Below are positions 23,253 to 32,781 of a stretch of DNA of 45,288 nucleotides, in pieces; position 1 is the first letter of the stretch, and every line of letters begins with the position of its first letter. The translations under genes were made by a program, and so were the position numbers. The notes under the pieces were generated by a model. That model did no database searches and was not told the DNA's origin. It saw nothing but the letters and a program-made list of their open reading frames with translations. Source of the DNA: Porphyromonas endodontalis ATCC 35406 (GTDB lineage Bacteria; Bacteroidota; Bacteroidia; Bacteroidales; Porphyromonadaceae); contig NZ_ACNN01000031.1 of NCBI RefSeq assembly GCF_000174815.1, positions 1 through 45,288 of the forward strand. Direction: 5' to 3'.

Positions 23253-24366
23253 ATGATTACAATAGACCAACTGAATAATCTGTTGGAGCGCAAGGAAGCG
23301 CTGAGGGGGTATCTTTGACGTCGATAATAGACGTATCCAACTAGAGGAAGAAGAACTTATCACCCAAGCTCCCGACTTTTGGGAAGACAATAAAAGAGCT
23401 GAGGCGCAAATGCGCAAGGTCAAGGAGATTCGTCGCTGGATAGAAGCCTACGAATCTGTAGAGTCTGCCGTAGAAGAGGTGAAGTTGAGCTTCGATTTCT
23501 ACAAAGAAGGAGTTGCCGAAGAAGAGGAGGTAGACCAAGCCTACCAAATAGCTCTCTCTCTGATTGAGAATGTAGAGCTTCGCAACATGCTCCGAAGAGA
23601 AGAAGATCGCCTAGGGGCAGTACTCAAGGTCAATGCAGGAGCCGGAGGTACCGAAAGCCAAGATTGGGCTTCGATGCTAGTCCGCTTATATCAACGTTGG
23701 GCAGAAAACCACGACTACAAAGTGACTATCACCAACTGGCAAGATGGAGACGAAGCGGGTATCAAAACGGTAACAATGCAGATTGAGGGCGACCTAGCCT
23801 ACGGATTCCTCAAAAGCGAAAATGGGGTACATCGCCTCGTGCGTGTCTCTCCCTACAACGCCCAAGGGAAGCGAATGACTTCGTTCGCCTCCGTTTTCGT
23901 CGTGCCCCTTGTCGACGATAGTATAGAGATTGCAGTCAACCCTGCCAACCTATCATGGGATACTTTCCGCTCAAGTGGAGCCGGGGGGCAAAACGTGAAC
24001 AAGGTAGAGACCGGTGTACGCTTGCATTACCAATTCAAGGACCCCGACACGGGAGAAGAGCGAGAGATCGTTATCGAGAATACCGAGAGTAGGTCTCAGC
24101 TAGATAATAGAGAGAATGCACTCCGCCTACTCCGCTCTCAACTCTACGACATAGAGCTAGAGAAGAGGCGAGCTGCCCAAGCAGAAGTGGAGGCCGGTAA
24201 GAAGAAAATTGAATGGGGTTCGCAGATCCGAAGCTATGTATTCGACGATCGGCGCGTAAAAGACCATCGTACCAACTTCCAGACCTCCAATGTAAATGCT
24301 GTAATGGATGGCGACATCGATGATTTTATCAAGGCCTATTTAATGGAATTTGGTGGCGAGAAATAA
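23253..24366 (+). CDS. prfB: Peptide chain release factor 2, with programmed +1 frameshift
   Basis: RF2 terminates translation at UGA and UAA. The reading frame starts at ATG 23253 and runs 21 codons to an in-frame TGA at 23316-23318. The site reads AGGGGGTATCTTTGAC, the classical RF2 frameshift signal: an internal Shine-Dalgarno-like AGGGGG followed by CTT TGA C. The +1 frame from 23317 encodes DVDNRRIQLEEEEL and continues to 24366, giving 370 residues (join 23253-23315, 23317-24366). The GGQ catalytic motif is at residues 244-246 (SSGAGGQNVNKVETG). The stop-codon recognition tripeptide is SPY (199-201) where E. coli has SPF. Low RF2 would favour frameshifting, giving autoregulation. Confidence 0.96.
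23300..23319 (+). promoter_or_regulatory. RF2 autoregulatory +1 frameshift site
   Basis: The SD-like AGGGGG ends about 4 nt before the CTT slippery codon, followed by the TGA stop and a C that makes it a weak terminator. This matches the conserved prfB recoding element known from many bacteria. The zero-frame product would be only 21 residues. Confidence 0.95.
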
Positions 24367-24436
24367 TTTCCTTTTAGGGCAGAAACACAACATGTTTCCA
24401 CCCAGAAACAGAAGAGGTTTCTGCCCAGAAAGGAAA
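24367..24436. repeat. Imperfect 20-bp inverted repeat between prfB and topB
   Basis: TTTCCTTTTAGGGCAGAAAC (24367-24386) is complementary to GTTTCTGCCCAGAAAGGAAA (24417-24436) at 18 of 20 positions, with a 30-nt loop. It begins at the base after the prfB stop codon. An A-rich tract follows on the plus strand, so it resembles a minus-strand terminator or an mRNA 3'-end stabiliser more than a plus-strand terminator. Copies of CCCAGA(A/G)A occur at three positions in the loop and flank. Confidence 0.7.
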
Positions 24437-24470
24437 AAAATATCACCCAGAGAAAGGAGCCGATCTATCT

Positions 24471-26282
24471 ATGATTGTTTGTATTGCCGAGAAACCTTCC
24501 GTGGCTCGCGAGATTGCTCGTATATTGGGGGCTAATCACCCTCAAAATGGGTTTATTGAGGGCAATGGGTATTGTGTTACGTGGACTCTTGGGCACCTCT
24601 GCACCCTAAAAGAGCCCAATGACTACCTCCCTCTCTGGAAACGATGGAGCCTCGGCGACCTCCCTCTCATCCCTCAGCGTTTTGGCATAAAACTAATTGA
24701 TAACGAAGACTATAAGCGTCAATTCGAAGTCATTCGTCAGCTTGTAGAAAAAGCCGATGAGGTGATCAATTGTGGGGATGCCGGGCAAGAGGGAGAGCTT
24801 ATACAGCAATGGGTTCTCACCAAAGCTCTTTGCAAATGTCCCATTCACAGGCTATGGGTATCTAGCCTTACAGACGAGGCTATCCGAGAGGGGTTTACCC
24901 AACTTCGTACCAACGAAGAGATGAAAAGCCTCTACGAGGCAGGCCTCGCAAGAGCAATTGGCGATTGGCTACTCGGGATCAATGCGACACGCCTCTACAC
25001 TATGCGCTTCCCACAACCCGGGAGGGTTCTCTCTGTTGGGCGAGTACAAACGCCCACCCTAGCTCTTATTGTGGAGCGAGGACGACAAATCGAGCACTTC
25101 GTCCCCACTACCTCTTTTGAGTTGCAGACGACCTATAAGGAGACTTTATTTCGGCAGACGGCAGAGAGTTTCTCCACCAAAGAGGAGGTAGAAGCTCTTA
25201 TTGAAAGCATCCGTTCTGCTCCTCTTACCATCAAAAAGGTAACCAAGCAGCAGGGGAAAGAACTTCCCCCGAGACTCTTCGACCTTACAAGCCTACAAGT
25301 AGAGGCCAATAAGCGTTTTGGCATGACTGCAGAGACTACTCTACAGACTATCCAAAGCCTATATGAGAAGAAACTCACGACCTATCCCCGTGTAGATACC
25401 ACCTATCTATCCGAGGATATTTACCCCAAAGTGCCAGCTATACTCAAAGGGTTACGCCCTTACGAGCATCTTGTTACCCCTATTCTTTCCTCAGGGAAGC
25501 CGCCCAAGAAAAGCAAAAAGGTATTCGACAACAAAAAGGTAACCGATCATCACGCTATCATTCCTACGGGAGTGCCCCTCCCCTCCGGACTTACGCTAAA
25601 TGAAAATCGAATCTACGACCTTATCGCTCTACGCTTTATTGCTGCATTTTATCCCGATGCCAAAACGGCTACAACAACGGTTCTTGCGGAGGTAGAAGGG
25701 ATAGAACTAAAAGCGACCGGAAAAGAGATTTTGGATCCGGGTTGGCGTGTCGTTCTCTCATCTCAAAAGGGGAAGGAGGATGCGACAAACCAAGGGAATA
25801 AAGAGGAAGAAGGGGAGCCCCAAGAGGGAAAAGAGAGCCTCTTACCCGCTTTTGTAGAGGGAGAAACCGGCCCCCACGAACCTTCTATCCGAGAGCGCAC
25901 AACAGAGCCTCCTAAGTATTATACCGAGGCTACTTTGCTACGAGCCATGGAAACGGCAGGAAAGCAAGTCGAGGACGAAACATTGAGAGAGGCTCTTAAG
26001 CAGAATGGTATTGGACGCCCCTCCACCCGAGCTTCCATCATTGAGACCCTCTTCAAGCGCAACTATATCCGTAGAGAAAAGTCTTCGTTGCGTGCCACCG
26101 AGACGGGGATTCAATTAATTGATACAATACAAGACCCACTGCTAAAAAGCGCAGAACTAACGGGATTGTGGGAGTACAAACTCCGACAAATCGAAAGTGG
26201 CGAATACTCGGCATCAGACTTTTTGACGGAACTCAAACAGCAGGTCTCCGACTTGGTGCAAAGTGTCCGCCGCTACCACTAA
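24471..26282 (+). CDS. topB: DNA topoisomerase III (type IA), short form
   Basis: A type IA topoisomerase that relaxes or decatenates DNA through a 5'-phosphotyrosine link. The N-terminal Toprim domain begins IVCIAEKPSVAREIARILG. The motif normally DxDxE is CGDAGQEGELI (Asp103, Gly105, Glu107), lacking the second Asp. The catalytic Tyr305 is in LTTYPRVDTTYLSED, and SVGRVQTPTLALIVERG is a family signature. A charged insert at about residues 435-475 is rich in Glu, Gly and Lys. The protein ends at 603 residues without zinc-ribbon domains. The gene lies just downstream of prfB; no promoter was recognised in the 104-nt gap. Alternative: a plasmid- or element-type TopB paralogue. Confidence 0.87.
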   Translation: MIVCIAEKPSVAREIARILGANHPQNGFIEGNGYCVTWTLGHLCTLKEPNDYLPLWKRWSLGDLPLIPQRFGIKLIDNEDYKRQFEVIRQLVEKADEVINCGDAGQEGELIQQWVLTKALCKCPIHRLWVSSLTDEAIREGFTQLRTNEEMKSLYEAGLARAIGDWLLGINATRLYTMRFPQPGRVLSVGRVQTPTLALIVERGRQIEHFVPTTSFELQTTYKETLFRQTAESFSTKEEVEALIESIRSAPLTIKKVTKQQGKELPPRLFDLTSLQVEANKRFGMTAETTLQTIQSLYEKKLTTYPRVDTTYLSEDIYPKVPAILKGLRPYEHLVTPILSSGKPPKKSKKVFDNKKVTDHHAIIPTGVPLPSGLTLNENRIYDLIALRFIAAFYPDAKTATTTVLAEVEGIELKATGKEILDPGWRVVLSSQKGKEDATNQGNKEEEGEPQEGKESLLPAFVEGETGPHEPSIRERTTEPPKYYTEATLLRAMETAGKQVEDETLREALKQNGIGRPSTRASIIETLFKRNYIRREKSSLRATETGIQLIDTIQDPLLKSAELTGLWEYKLRQIESGEYSASDFLTELKQQVSDLVQSVRRYH

Positions 26283-26290
26283 TACCTTTG
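26283..26290 (+). promoter_or_regulatory. Candidate -7 box (TACCTTTG) directly after topB
   Basis: TACCTTTG immediately follows the topB stop codon. With the second box at 26371 it may give two lysS transcripts. No TTG at the right spacing is seen. Confidence 0.35.
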
Positions 26291-26370
26291 GAAATATCTT
26301 TTTCTACAAGCCAACACTACGTTGTTGCTTCCTTTCTGAGCAAATCTCAGCTATAAGCGAATAAGTTTCG

Positions 26371-26378
26371 TATCTTTG
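26371..26378 (+). promoter_or_regulatory. -7 box TATCTTTG upstream of lysS
   Basis: TATCTTTG matches TAnnTTTG and lies 168 nt upstream of the lysS ATG. The leader between them shows no T-box or other riboswitch that I recognise. Confidence 0.5.
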
Positions 26379-26546
26379 TGGTGACGTATGTTGGCAAAAA
26401 GGCTCGCACTACTACTCCTTAAGAGGGATCGTGTCTCTCGGTTGTAAGTTATGAAGAAAGGATATTGAGCAATGCAAGTGTCATACACACTTTTACCAAC
26501 GTCGTCAATCAATAAATAGTTACCGATATAAACGAGAGATATAGAG

Positions 26547-28304
26547 ATGGACCTCAGCATGCTCGAACTTAGCGACCAAGAAATAGCGCGTCGCAATAGT
26601 CTGAACGAATTACGCTCCTTAGGCATTAACCCCTACCCTGCAGCAGAATATCAAGTTACTGCCTACGCACAAGAGATCATCAATTCGTATCCGGAGGGGA
26701 ATGAAGAACGAGAGGCTCTCTTGAGAGAGCAACGGGTACGCCTTGCCGGACGTATCATGGGACGTCGCATTATGGGCAAAGCATCTTTTGTGGAGCTTGC
26801 CGATAGCACCGGACGTATTCAAATCTATATCACACGAGATAGTATCGCCGATGGAGAGAATACTGATCTCTACAATGTCGTATTTAAGAAGTGCCTAGAT
26901 ATTGGGGACTTTATCGGCGTAGAGGGATATGTCTTTAAGACGCAAACAGGCGAAGTGTCTGTACACGCTTTGAGCCTCACGGTATTGAGTAAGTCGTTAC
27001 GTCCTCTGCCTATCGTAAAGGAGAAGGACGGCAAGGTATTTGACGGATTTACCGATCCCGAGCAGCGTTATCGCCGCCGTTATGTAGACCTCTTGGTCAA
27101 TGACGGAGTGCGAGACATCTTCCTAAAGCGCAACAAAATCTTCACGTCCATGCGCAATTTCTTCAACGAGCATGGCTACCTAGAGGTTGAGACTCCTATA
27201 TTGCAATCGATACCGGGAGGAGCAGCAGCACGCCCCTTTATTACGCATCACAATGCGCTTGACATCCCCCTTTACTTGCGTATTGCCAACGAACTATACC
27301 TAAAGCGGCTCATCGTAGGGGGCTTCGAAGGGGTGTACGAATTCAGTAGGAACTTCCGAAACGAAGGGATGGATCGTACCCATAATCCCGAGTTTACCTG
27401 CATGGAGATCTATGTAGCCTATAAGGATTACAACTGGCTCATGGACTTTACAGAGAGCATGTTGTCTCGTATCGCTCAAGAGGTATTAGGCACAACTGAG
27501 GTAAAAGTGGGAGACCACGAGATCAGTTTCCGCCCCCCATTCAAGCGGATTCCTATCCTAGAGGCCATAAAGGAACATACCGGCATTGACATCAGCGGTA
27601 TGGACGAAGATCAATTGCGAGAAGTTTGCAAACAGCTCGGTATTGAGACAACTCCTAGCATGGGAAAAGGCAAGCTCATCGACGAGATTTTTGGGGAGAA
27701 GTGCGAAGGGAAGTACATCCAACCCACCTTCATTACGGACTATCCCAAGGAAATGTCCCCTCTCACCAAGGAGCACCGAACCAATCCCGAGCTCACAGAG
27801 CGTTTTGAATTGATGGTCAATGGTAAAGAACTTGCCAACGCGTACAGCGAATTGAACGACCCCATCGATCAGCGTAAACGCTTCGAAGACCAATTGGCTC
27901 TATCCGAGAAAGGAGACGACGAGGCCATGTTTATAGATCAGGACTTCCTCCGTGCTCTTGAATACGGGATGCCTCCTACGGCAGGACTGGGGATTGGTAT
28001 GGATCGTCTTGTTATGCTCTTAACGGGGCAAGAAAGCATCCAAGAGGTGCTCTTCTTCCCCCAAATGAAGCCGGAGGCTGTAGTAAAACGAGACAAACCG
28101 GCTGCCTACGTTGCCCTAGGAGTTAACGAAGATTTTGTCCCCCTCTTGCAGAAAGCAGGTTACCTTACGGTTGAGGCCTTGCATGCAGAAGAGAAGCCCG
28201 GGCGTATTCTACAGGCTATGATGGACATAAATAAGAAATACAAACTCGGTATGACCATGCCCTCTCTCGAAGAGGTGACAGCGTGGACACAGAGTAAAGA
28301 ATAG
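26547..28304 (+). CDS. lysS: Lysyl-tRNA synthetase (class II)
   Basis: Charges tRNA-Lys with lysine. The anticodon-binding OB-fold lies at about residues 55-160 ([20 protein letters not shown]). Class II motif 1 is around [15 protein letters not shown]. Motif 2 is [20 protein letters not shown]. Motif 3 is [17 protein letters not shown]. It has 585 residues, longer than the E. coli enzyme (about 505). The excess is a helical C-terminal extension ([17 protein letters not shown] to [10 protein letters not shown]) that I believe is shared by Bacteroidota LysS. ATG at 26547 gives a family-like N-terminus. Confidence 0.95.
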   Translation: MDLSMLELSDQEIARRNSLNELRSLGINPYPAAEYQVTAYAQEIINSYPEGNEEREALLREQRVRLAGRIMGRRIMGKASFVELADSTGRIQIYITRDSIADGENTDLYNVVFKKCLDIGDFIGVEGYVFKTQTGEVSVHALSLTVLSKSLRPLPIVKEKDGKVFDGFTDPEQRYRRRYVDLLVNDGVRDIFLKRNKIFTSMRNFFNEHGYLEVETPILQSIPGGAAARPFITHHNALDIPLYLRIANELYLKRLIVGGFEGVYEFSRNFRNEGMDRTHNPEFTCMEIYVAYKDYNWLMDFTESMLSRIAQEVLGTTEVKVGDHEISFRPPFKRIPILEAIKEHTGIDISGMDEDQLREVCKQLGIETTPSMGKGKLIDEIFGEKCEGKYIQPTFITDYPKEMSPLTKEHRTNPELTERFELMVNGKELANAYSELNDPIDQRKRFEDQLALSEKGDDEAMFIDQDFLRALEYGMPPTAGLGIGMDRLVMLLTGQESIQEVLFFPQMKPEAVVKRDKPAAYVALGVNEDFVPLLQKAGYLTVEALHAEEKPGRILQAMMDINKKYKLGMTMPSLEEVTAWTQSKE

Positions 28305-28462
28305 AGAAAGAATCGAAGGGAGCTGGGAAGGTTCGGTTAATCTCCCAATCCTATAATGCTCCCAAAGATGGTGGAATACTGATAAGAGAATCGAGGGAAA
28401 TAAAGCCTTCTTATACTCATCTTGAGTACTAGTTGGTGATAAAGATAGAAAAGAGAAAGGCG

Positions 28463-29467
28463 ATGAAACCTATAGGAAGAGTTGGAATCTTAGGAAGTGG
28501 TAGTTGGGCTACTGCCTTGGCTAAAATTGTACTCACATCGCAGCCCCATATCAATTGGTACGTACGCCGTAGCGAACAAGTAAAAGGCTTCTTAAAGCTG
28601 GGTCATAACCCTAATTATCTACCAGCGGCAGAGTTCGATACCGATAATATTACTTTCTTCTCGGAGTCGGACATCAATAGTTTCTTTCGTGCCAGTGACA
28701 CAATCGTACTTGTTACCCCCTCGCCCTATGCGAAGAGTTATCTCAAAAAAGTACGTAAGTCGAGTATGCGAGACAAATTGATCGTCAATGCGATCAAGGG
28801 TATTGTACCCGATGAAAACATGCTTGTCTCGGACTACTTGATGGAGGAGTTTGATGTCCCCAAAGAGCTTATAGCTGTGGTAGGAGGGCCTTGCCATGCA
28901 GAAGAAGTTGCAAGACATAGGCGTTCGTATCTCACAGTCGCTTGTAAAAACCTCAAGCAAGCAGAAGCTTTTGCAGAAGTGCTCCGCAATGATTTTGTAA
29001 ACTGCGTTACGACAAACGACGTCGTGGGGGTGCAATATGCCTCCGTGCTCAAAAATATCTACGCCATAGCTGCGGGCATTTGCAATGGACTGCAATATGG
29101 AGATAACTTCCAATCCGTACTCATCTCCAATGCCATAGCAGAAATGAACAACTTTGTCAATGCGGTGCACCTAATTGATAGGGAAATTACAGACTCTGTA
29201 TACCTCGGGGATTTGCTAGTAACGGCCTATTCTCAGTTCAGCCGCAACCGCACTTTCGGGAATATGATTGGGCGAGGTTATAGCGTAAAAGCTGCACAAA
29301 CAGAGATGGAAATGATTGCAGAGGGATACTTTGGAGCAAAGTGCGTACGCGAAGTGAATGCACGCTATCAAGTAAATATTCCCATCTGCGATATGGTCTA
29401 TGAGATCCTCTACGAAAAAAGAGATGCTACAGAGGCGATACTTGAGCTTTCTAAACACTTCAAATAA
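28463..29467 (+). CDS. gpsA: Glycerol-3-phosphate dehydrogenase [NAD(P)+]
   Basis: GpsA makes sn-glycerol-3-phosphate from dihydroxyacetone phosphate for phospholipid synthesis. The Rossmann motif is VGILGSGSWATALAK. The catalytic lysine lies in SVLKNIYAIAAGICNGL, with NAIKGI and FGNMIGRGYSVKAAQ as family blocks. The size is 334 residues from ATG 28463, which has an AAAGG-like sequence just upstream. An in-frame GTG at 28433 would add ten basic residues not expected for the family. The gene follows lysS after 158 nt in which I see no clear promoter. Confidence 0.93.
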   Translation: MKPIGRVGILGSGSWATALAKIVLTSQPHINWYVRRSEQVKGFLKLGHNPNYLPAAEFDTDNITFFSESDINSFFRASDTIVLVTPSPYAKSYLKKVRKSSMRDKLIVNAIKGIVPDENMLVSDYLMEEFDVPKELIAVVGGPCHAEEVARHRRSYLTVACKNLKQAEAFAEVLRNDFVNCVTTNDVVGVQYASVLKNIYAIAAGICNGLQYGDNFQSVLISNAIAEMNNFVNAVHLIDREITDSVYLGDLLVTAYSQFSRNRTFGNMIGRGYSVKAAQTEMEMIAEGYFGAKCVREVNARYQVNIPICDMVYEILYEKRDATEAILELSKHFK

Positions 29468-29483
29468 TCGTTGGTAACAAAAT

Positions 29484-30767
29484 ATGCTCCCCCTCTACAC
29501 AGATACGAATTTTGCAACAATATCCCCTAAATCACAAGAAGAGGCGCGGATTGCACTCAATCAACTCCTTGAGGGGGGAGGCCTGGGTAGCGAATATAGA
29601 GGATGGCTGAACCTCCCCTTTGCAGAACCAGCCCTTTTAGAGGAGATAGAGACGGTAGCTCGAGACTTACATACCCGTACAGAGTGCGTTGTATGTATTG
29701 GTATTGGAGGTAGCTATCTCGGTGCCAAAGCTGTGATAGAAGCCCTTACTCCACCCTCGTTTTGTGGGGAGACTCCCTCTTTACTTTTTGCAGGGCATCA
29801 CCTAGATAGTTGCTATCTATCCCATCTACAAAACTATCTAAAGGGGAAAAGCTTTGGCATCATATATATATCGAAGAGTGGGGGCACATTAGAGCCTTCT
29901 ATAGCCTTTCATCAACTAAGGCACCTCCTGGTCGAGAATGCCAAGGGAGACGAAGAGGTAACACGAAATAATATTGTCGTAATAACGGATCCCGAGCACG
30001 GCTCTCTTCGAGCAATAGCCACCCAAGAAGGATATCGGTCGTTTTCTATTCCTCCCTCAGTAGGTGGGCGCTATTCTGTGCTCAGTGCTGTAGGCCTCCT
30101 TCCCCTAGCTTATTGTGACATTGATATCCGCAAGTTGCTCCATGGAGCAAGAGACCTTGCCTCAGCAATCTCTAGAGGAGAAGACGAGGCAGTAATGCCA
30201 CTGCTTTCCTATGCCGGATGGCGCATCGAAGAATACAGAAAGGGAAAGAAAATAGAGATTTTTTCCACATTTTCTTCCGCTCTGCATTCGCTTCAAGAGT
30301 GGTGGAAACAGCTCTTTGCAGAGAGCGAGGGGAAGAACGGAAAAGGCATTTTTTCCACAACAGCCACTTTTAGTACTGACCTCCACTCTTTAGGGCAGTG
30401 GATCCAAGATGGAGAGCGATCTATCATAGAAACCATGGTATCTGTGGAAGAAAGTCCTGAAAACGATGTTGTTATCCAGGGAGAAGAGCACTTTAAGGAT
30501 GGGCTAGACTACCTCACTGGCAGGTCCCTTCACTGGGTTAATCGCCAAGCCGAAGAAGCGACTTGTATTGCCCATAGTGAGGGGGGAGTTCCTCTCTTCA
30601 GGATTAAATTACCTCGGCTTGACGAATATAACCTTGGGATGCTTATCCTCTTTTTTGAAATGGCTGCAGGTGTCAGTGGTTACATGATGCAGATCAATCC
30701 CTTCGATCAACCTGGGGTTGAGGCATACAAACAAAAGATGAATCAGCTCTTAGAAAAACCCGTATAA
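29484..30767 (+). CDS. pgi: Glucose-6-phosphate isomerase
   Basis: Interconverts glucose-6-phosphate and fructose-6-phosphate. Signatures include CIGIGGSYLGAKAVIEAL and ISKSGGTLEPSIAFHQL (phosphosugar-binding SIS motifs). GGRYSVLSAVGLLPLAY is the Pgi pattern 1 region, and INPFDQPGVEAYKQ is the C-terminal catalytic lysine block. It has 427 residues, at the short end for the compact bacterial form. It begins 16 nt after gpsA, so the two are probably co-transcribed. Confidence 0.94.
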   Translation: MLPLYTDTNFATISPKSQEEARIALNQLLEGGGLGSEYRGWLNLPFAEPALLEEIETVARDLHTRTECVVCIGIGGSYLGAKAVIEALTPPSFCGETPSLLFAGHHLDSCYLSHLQNYLKGKSFGIIYISKSGGTLEPSIAFHQLRHLLVENAKGDEEVTRNNIVVITDPEHGSLRAIATQEGYRSFSIPPSVGGRYSVLSAVGLLPLAYCDIDIRKLLHGARDLASAISRGEDEAVMPLLSYAGWRIEEYRKGKKIEIFSTFSSALHSLQEWWKQLFAESEGKNGKGIFSTTATFSTDLHSLGQWIQDGERSIIETMVSVEESPENDVVIQGEEHFKDGLDYLTGRSLHWVNRQAEEATCIAHSEGGVPLFRIKLPRLDEYNLGMLILFFEMAAGVSGYMMQINPFDQPGVEAYKQKMNQLLEKPV

Positions 30768-30845
30768 CCCCATGCTATGGAGGAAGTAAACGAGTAGAGC
30801 AAAGCAATATGAGAACAAACACTTCTCACCATCAAAGAGAATGCA

Positions 30846-31436
30846 ATGAAGTATAATAGCAAACAACAAAAGATAGCGATGCCCGAGTATGGGCGTAATA
30901 TCCAAAATATGGTGAATCACTGTCTGACTCTCGAAGACCGAGCAGAACGCCAGTGGTGCGCCGAGTCTATCATCCGCATAATGGCAAAACTCGCTCCGGA
31001 TCATCGTCTGGCTCAAGATGGCGAGAAGGCTCTTTGGGATCATCTTGCCATTATGTCCGGGTTCCAGCTAGATATAGACTATCCCTACGAAGTAGTTACT
31101 CCCACTTCTCTTTATTCCAAGCCTGAGACGATACCCTACCCCGATAACGATATCATCTATCGCCACTACGGGCACATTATACAGGGCTTAATCCAAAAAG
31201 CCATAGAGCTTCCTCTTGGGGAAGAGCGAGATGCTCTTGCCATCAGCATTGCCAAGCAAATGAAAACCAATTACTTGGAGTGGAATAAAAACACCGTGGA
31301 CGACTACCAAATTTTCAAGGATCTTTTTGAGTTATCCAACGGCAACCTCGTGTACAGTGAAGCTCGCTATAAACTTGATTTACCCGCATCTTCTGCCTCC
31401 AAACAGACGAAACAGAAAAACAAAAAGCGCAAATAA
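30846..31436 (+). CDS. DUF4290 family protein
   Basis: A 196-residue protein starting KYNSKQQKIAMPEYGRNIQN and containing DRAERQWCAESIIRIMAKL, recognisable as the Bacteroidota-specific DUF4290 family. It has no signal peptide or membrane segment. The C-terminus is lysine-rich (SKQTKQKNKKRK), suggesting nucleic-acid or ribosome contact, but the function is unknown. It directly precedes murA with a 34-nt gap, an arrangement I know from other Bacteroidota, so a link to cell-wall growth or its regulation is possible. Confidence 0.85.
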   Translation: MKYNSKQQKIAMPEYGRNIQNMVNHCLTLEDRAERQWCAESIIRIMAKLAPDHRLAQDGEKALWDHLAIMSGFQLDIDYPYEVVTPTSLYSKPETIPYPDNDIIYRHYGHIIQGLIQKAIELPLGEERDALAISIAKQMKTNYLEWNKNTVDDYQIFKDLFELSNGNLVYSEARYKLDLPASSASKQTKQKNKKRK

Positions 31437-31470
31437 CAAAGTTTTTCCGAACTAAAGCACGAATAAGGAT

Positions 31471-32781
31471 ATGGCATCATTTGTAATAGAAGGAGGGTAC
31501 AAACTTAGTGGTAGTTTAACCCCTCAAGGGGCAAAAAACGAGGCTCTGCAAGTAATTGCAGCTACCCTACTCACCGAACAAGAAGTACGCATCAGCAACA
31601 TCCCCAATATCTTGGATGTCAACAATCTAATCAACCTTATCCAATGTATGGGGGTAGAGGTACATATGTTGGCTCCCGGCGAATATTCTTTCCGTGCGGC
31701 TTCTATTGATTTAGATTTTGTTCGGAGCGAACAGTTCCAAGCCAAGAGCCGTGCTCTTAGAGGATCTATCCTACTTGTTGGTCCTCTTGTTAGCCGTTTC
31801 GGATTCGCCATATTCCCCAAACCGGGAGGAGATAAGATTGGTCGCCGACGTCTTGATACCCACTTTACAGGTATTGCAACACTAGGTGCACGGTGTACCT
31901 ATAACGAAGAAAAGCATTGCTATGAGATCTATGGCGACAACCTAAAGGGGGCTTATATGCTCCTTGACGAAGCCTCTGTAACGGGTACTGCCAACGTTAT
32001 TATGACGGCTGTGCTTACCCCGGGAGAGACTACGATTTTCAATGCAGCTTGCGAACCCTACTTGCAGCAACTTTGCAAGATGCTCAACGCCATGGGTGCC
32101 AAGATTTCCGGAGTAGGTTCTAATCTCCTACACATAGAAGGGGTGAGCTCCTTACGTGGAACTACACACAGACTTCTGCCAGACATGATAGAGGTCGGTA
32201 GCTTCATCGGTATGGCAGCTATGACCCATAGTGCGCTTACCCTTAAAGACGTTAGCATCCCCAACCTCGGTATCATACCCTCGGCATTTCGTCGTTTAGG
32301 TATCACAATCGAAGAGCATGGCGACGATCTATTTATACCGGAACATGACGGCTACGAGATTGACACCTATATGGATGGCTCTATACTTACCATTGCCGAT
32401 GCACCTTGGCCCGGCTTAACACCAGACCTTTTGAGCGTATTTTTGGTAGTTGCCACCCAAGCTCGTGGGAGCGTTCTTATCCATCAAAAGATGTTTGAGA
32501 GCCGCCTATTCTTTGTTGATAAACTCATTGATATGGGGGCACAAATCATTTTGTGCGATCCCCACCGAGCTACGGTTATTGGACTGGGAGGTCGAGTGGC
32601 TCTCCGTTCTGCACAGATGGTTTCTCCCGACATACGCGCCGGTATAGCCCTTCTGATTGCAGCAATGAGTGCCGAAGGCACAAGCAGAATAGATCGGATA
32701 GACCAAATAGACCGAGGGTACGAACGAATTGATCTCCGTCTTAATAACTTAGGTGCCCACATCAGTCGCATAGGAGAATGA
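31471..32781 (+). CDS. murA: UDP-N-acetylglucosamine 1-carboxyvinyltransferase
   Basis: MurA transfers enolpyruvate from PEP to UDP-GlcNAc, the first committed step of peptidoglycan synthesis. The protein has 436 residues with the two-domain EPSP-synthase-like fold. GGYKLSGSLTPQGAKNEAL is the N-terminal signature with the conserved Lys22-type residue. The loop that carries the catalytic Cys115 in E. coli reads KPGGDKIGRRRLDTHF here, with Asp at residue 121 in the Cys position. Such Asp-type enzymes are known to be active and insensitive to fosfomycin. The last codons overlap rimM by ATGA (32778-32781). Confidence 0.95.
   Translation: MASFVIEGGYKLSGSLTPQGAKNEALQVIAATLLTEQEVRISNIPNILDVNNLINLIQCMGVEVHMLAPGEYSFRAASIDLDFVRSEQFQAKSRALRGSILLVGPLVSRFGFAIFPKPGGDKIGRRRLDTHFTGIATLGARCTYNEEKHCYEIYGDNLKGAYMLLDEASVTGTANVIMTAVLTPGETTIFNAACEPYLQQLCKMLNAMGAKISGVGSNLLHIEGVSSLRGTTHRLLPDMIEVGSFIGMAAMTHSALTLKDVSIPNLGIIPSAFRRLGITIEEHGDDLFIPEHDGYEIDTYMDGSILTIADAPWPGLTPDLLSVFLVVATQARGSVLIHQKMFESRLFFVDKLIDMGAQIILCDPHRATVIGLGGRVALRSAQMVSPDIRAGIALLIAAMSAEGTSRIDRIDQIDRGYERIDLRLNNLGAHISRIGE

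Noticed and set aside
28619-29170. Antisense open frame of 183 codons within gpsA
   Set aside because: gpsA is well supported by motifs; the antisense product matches no family.
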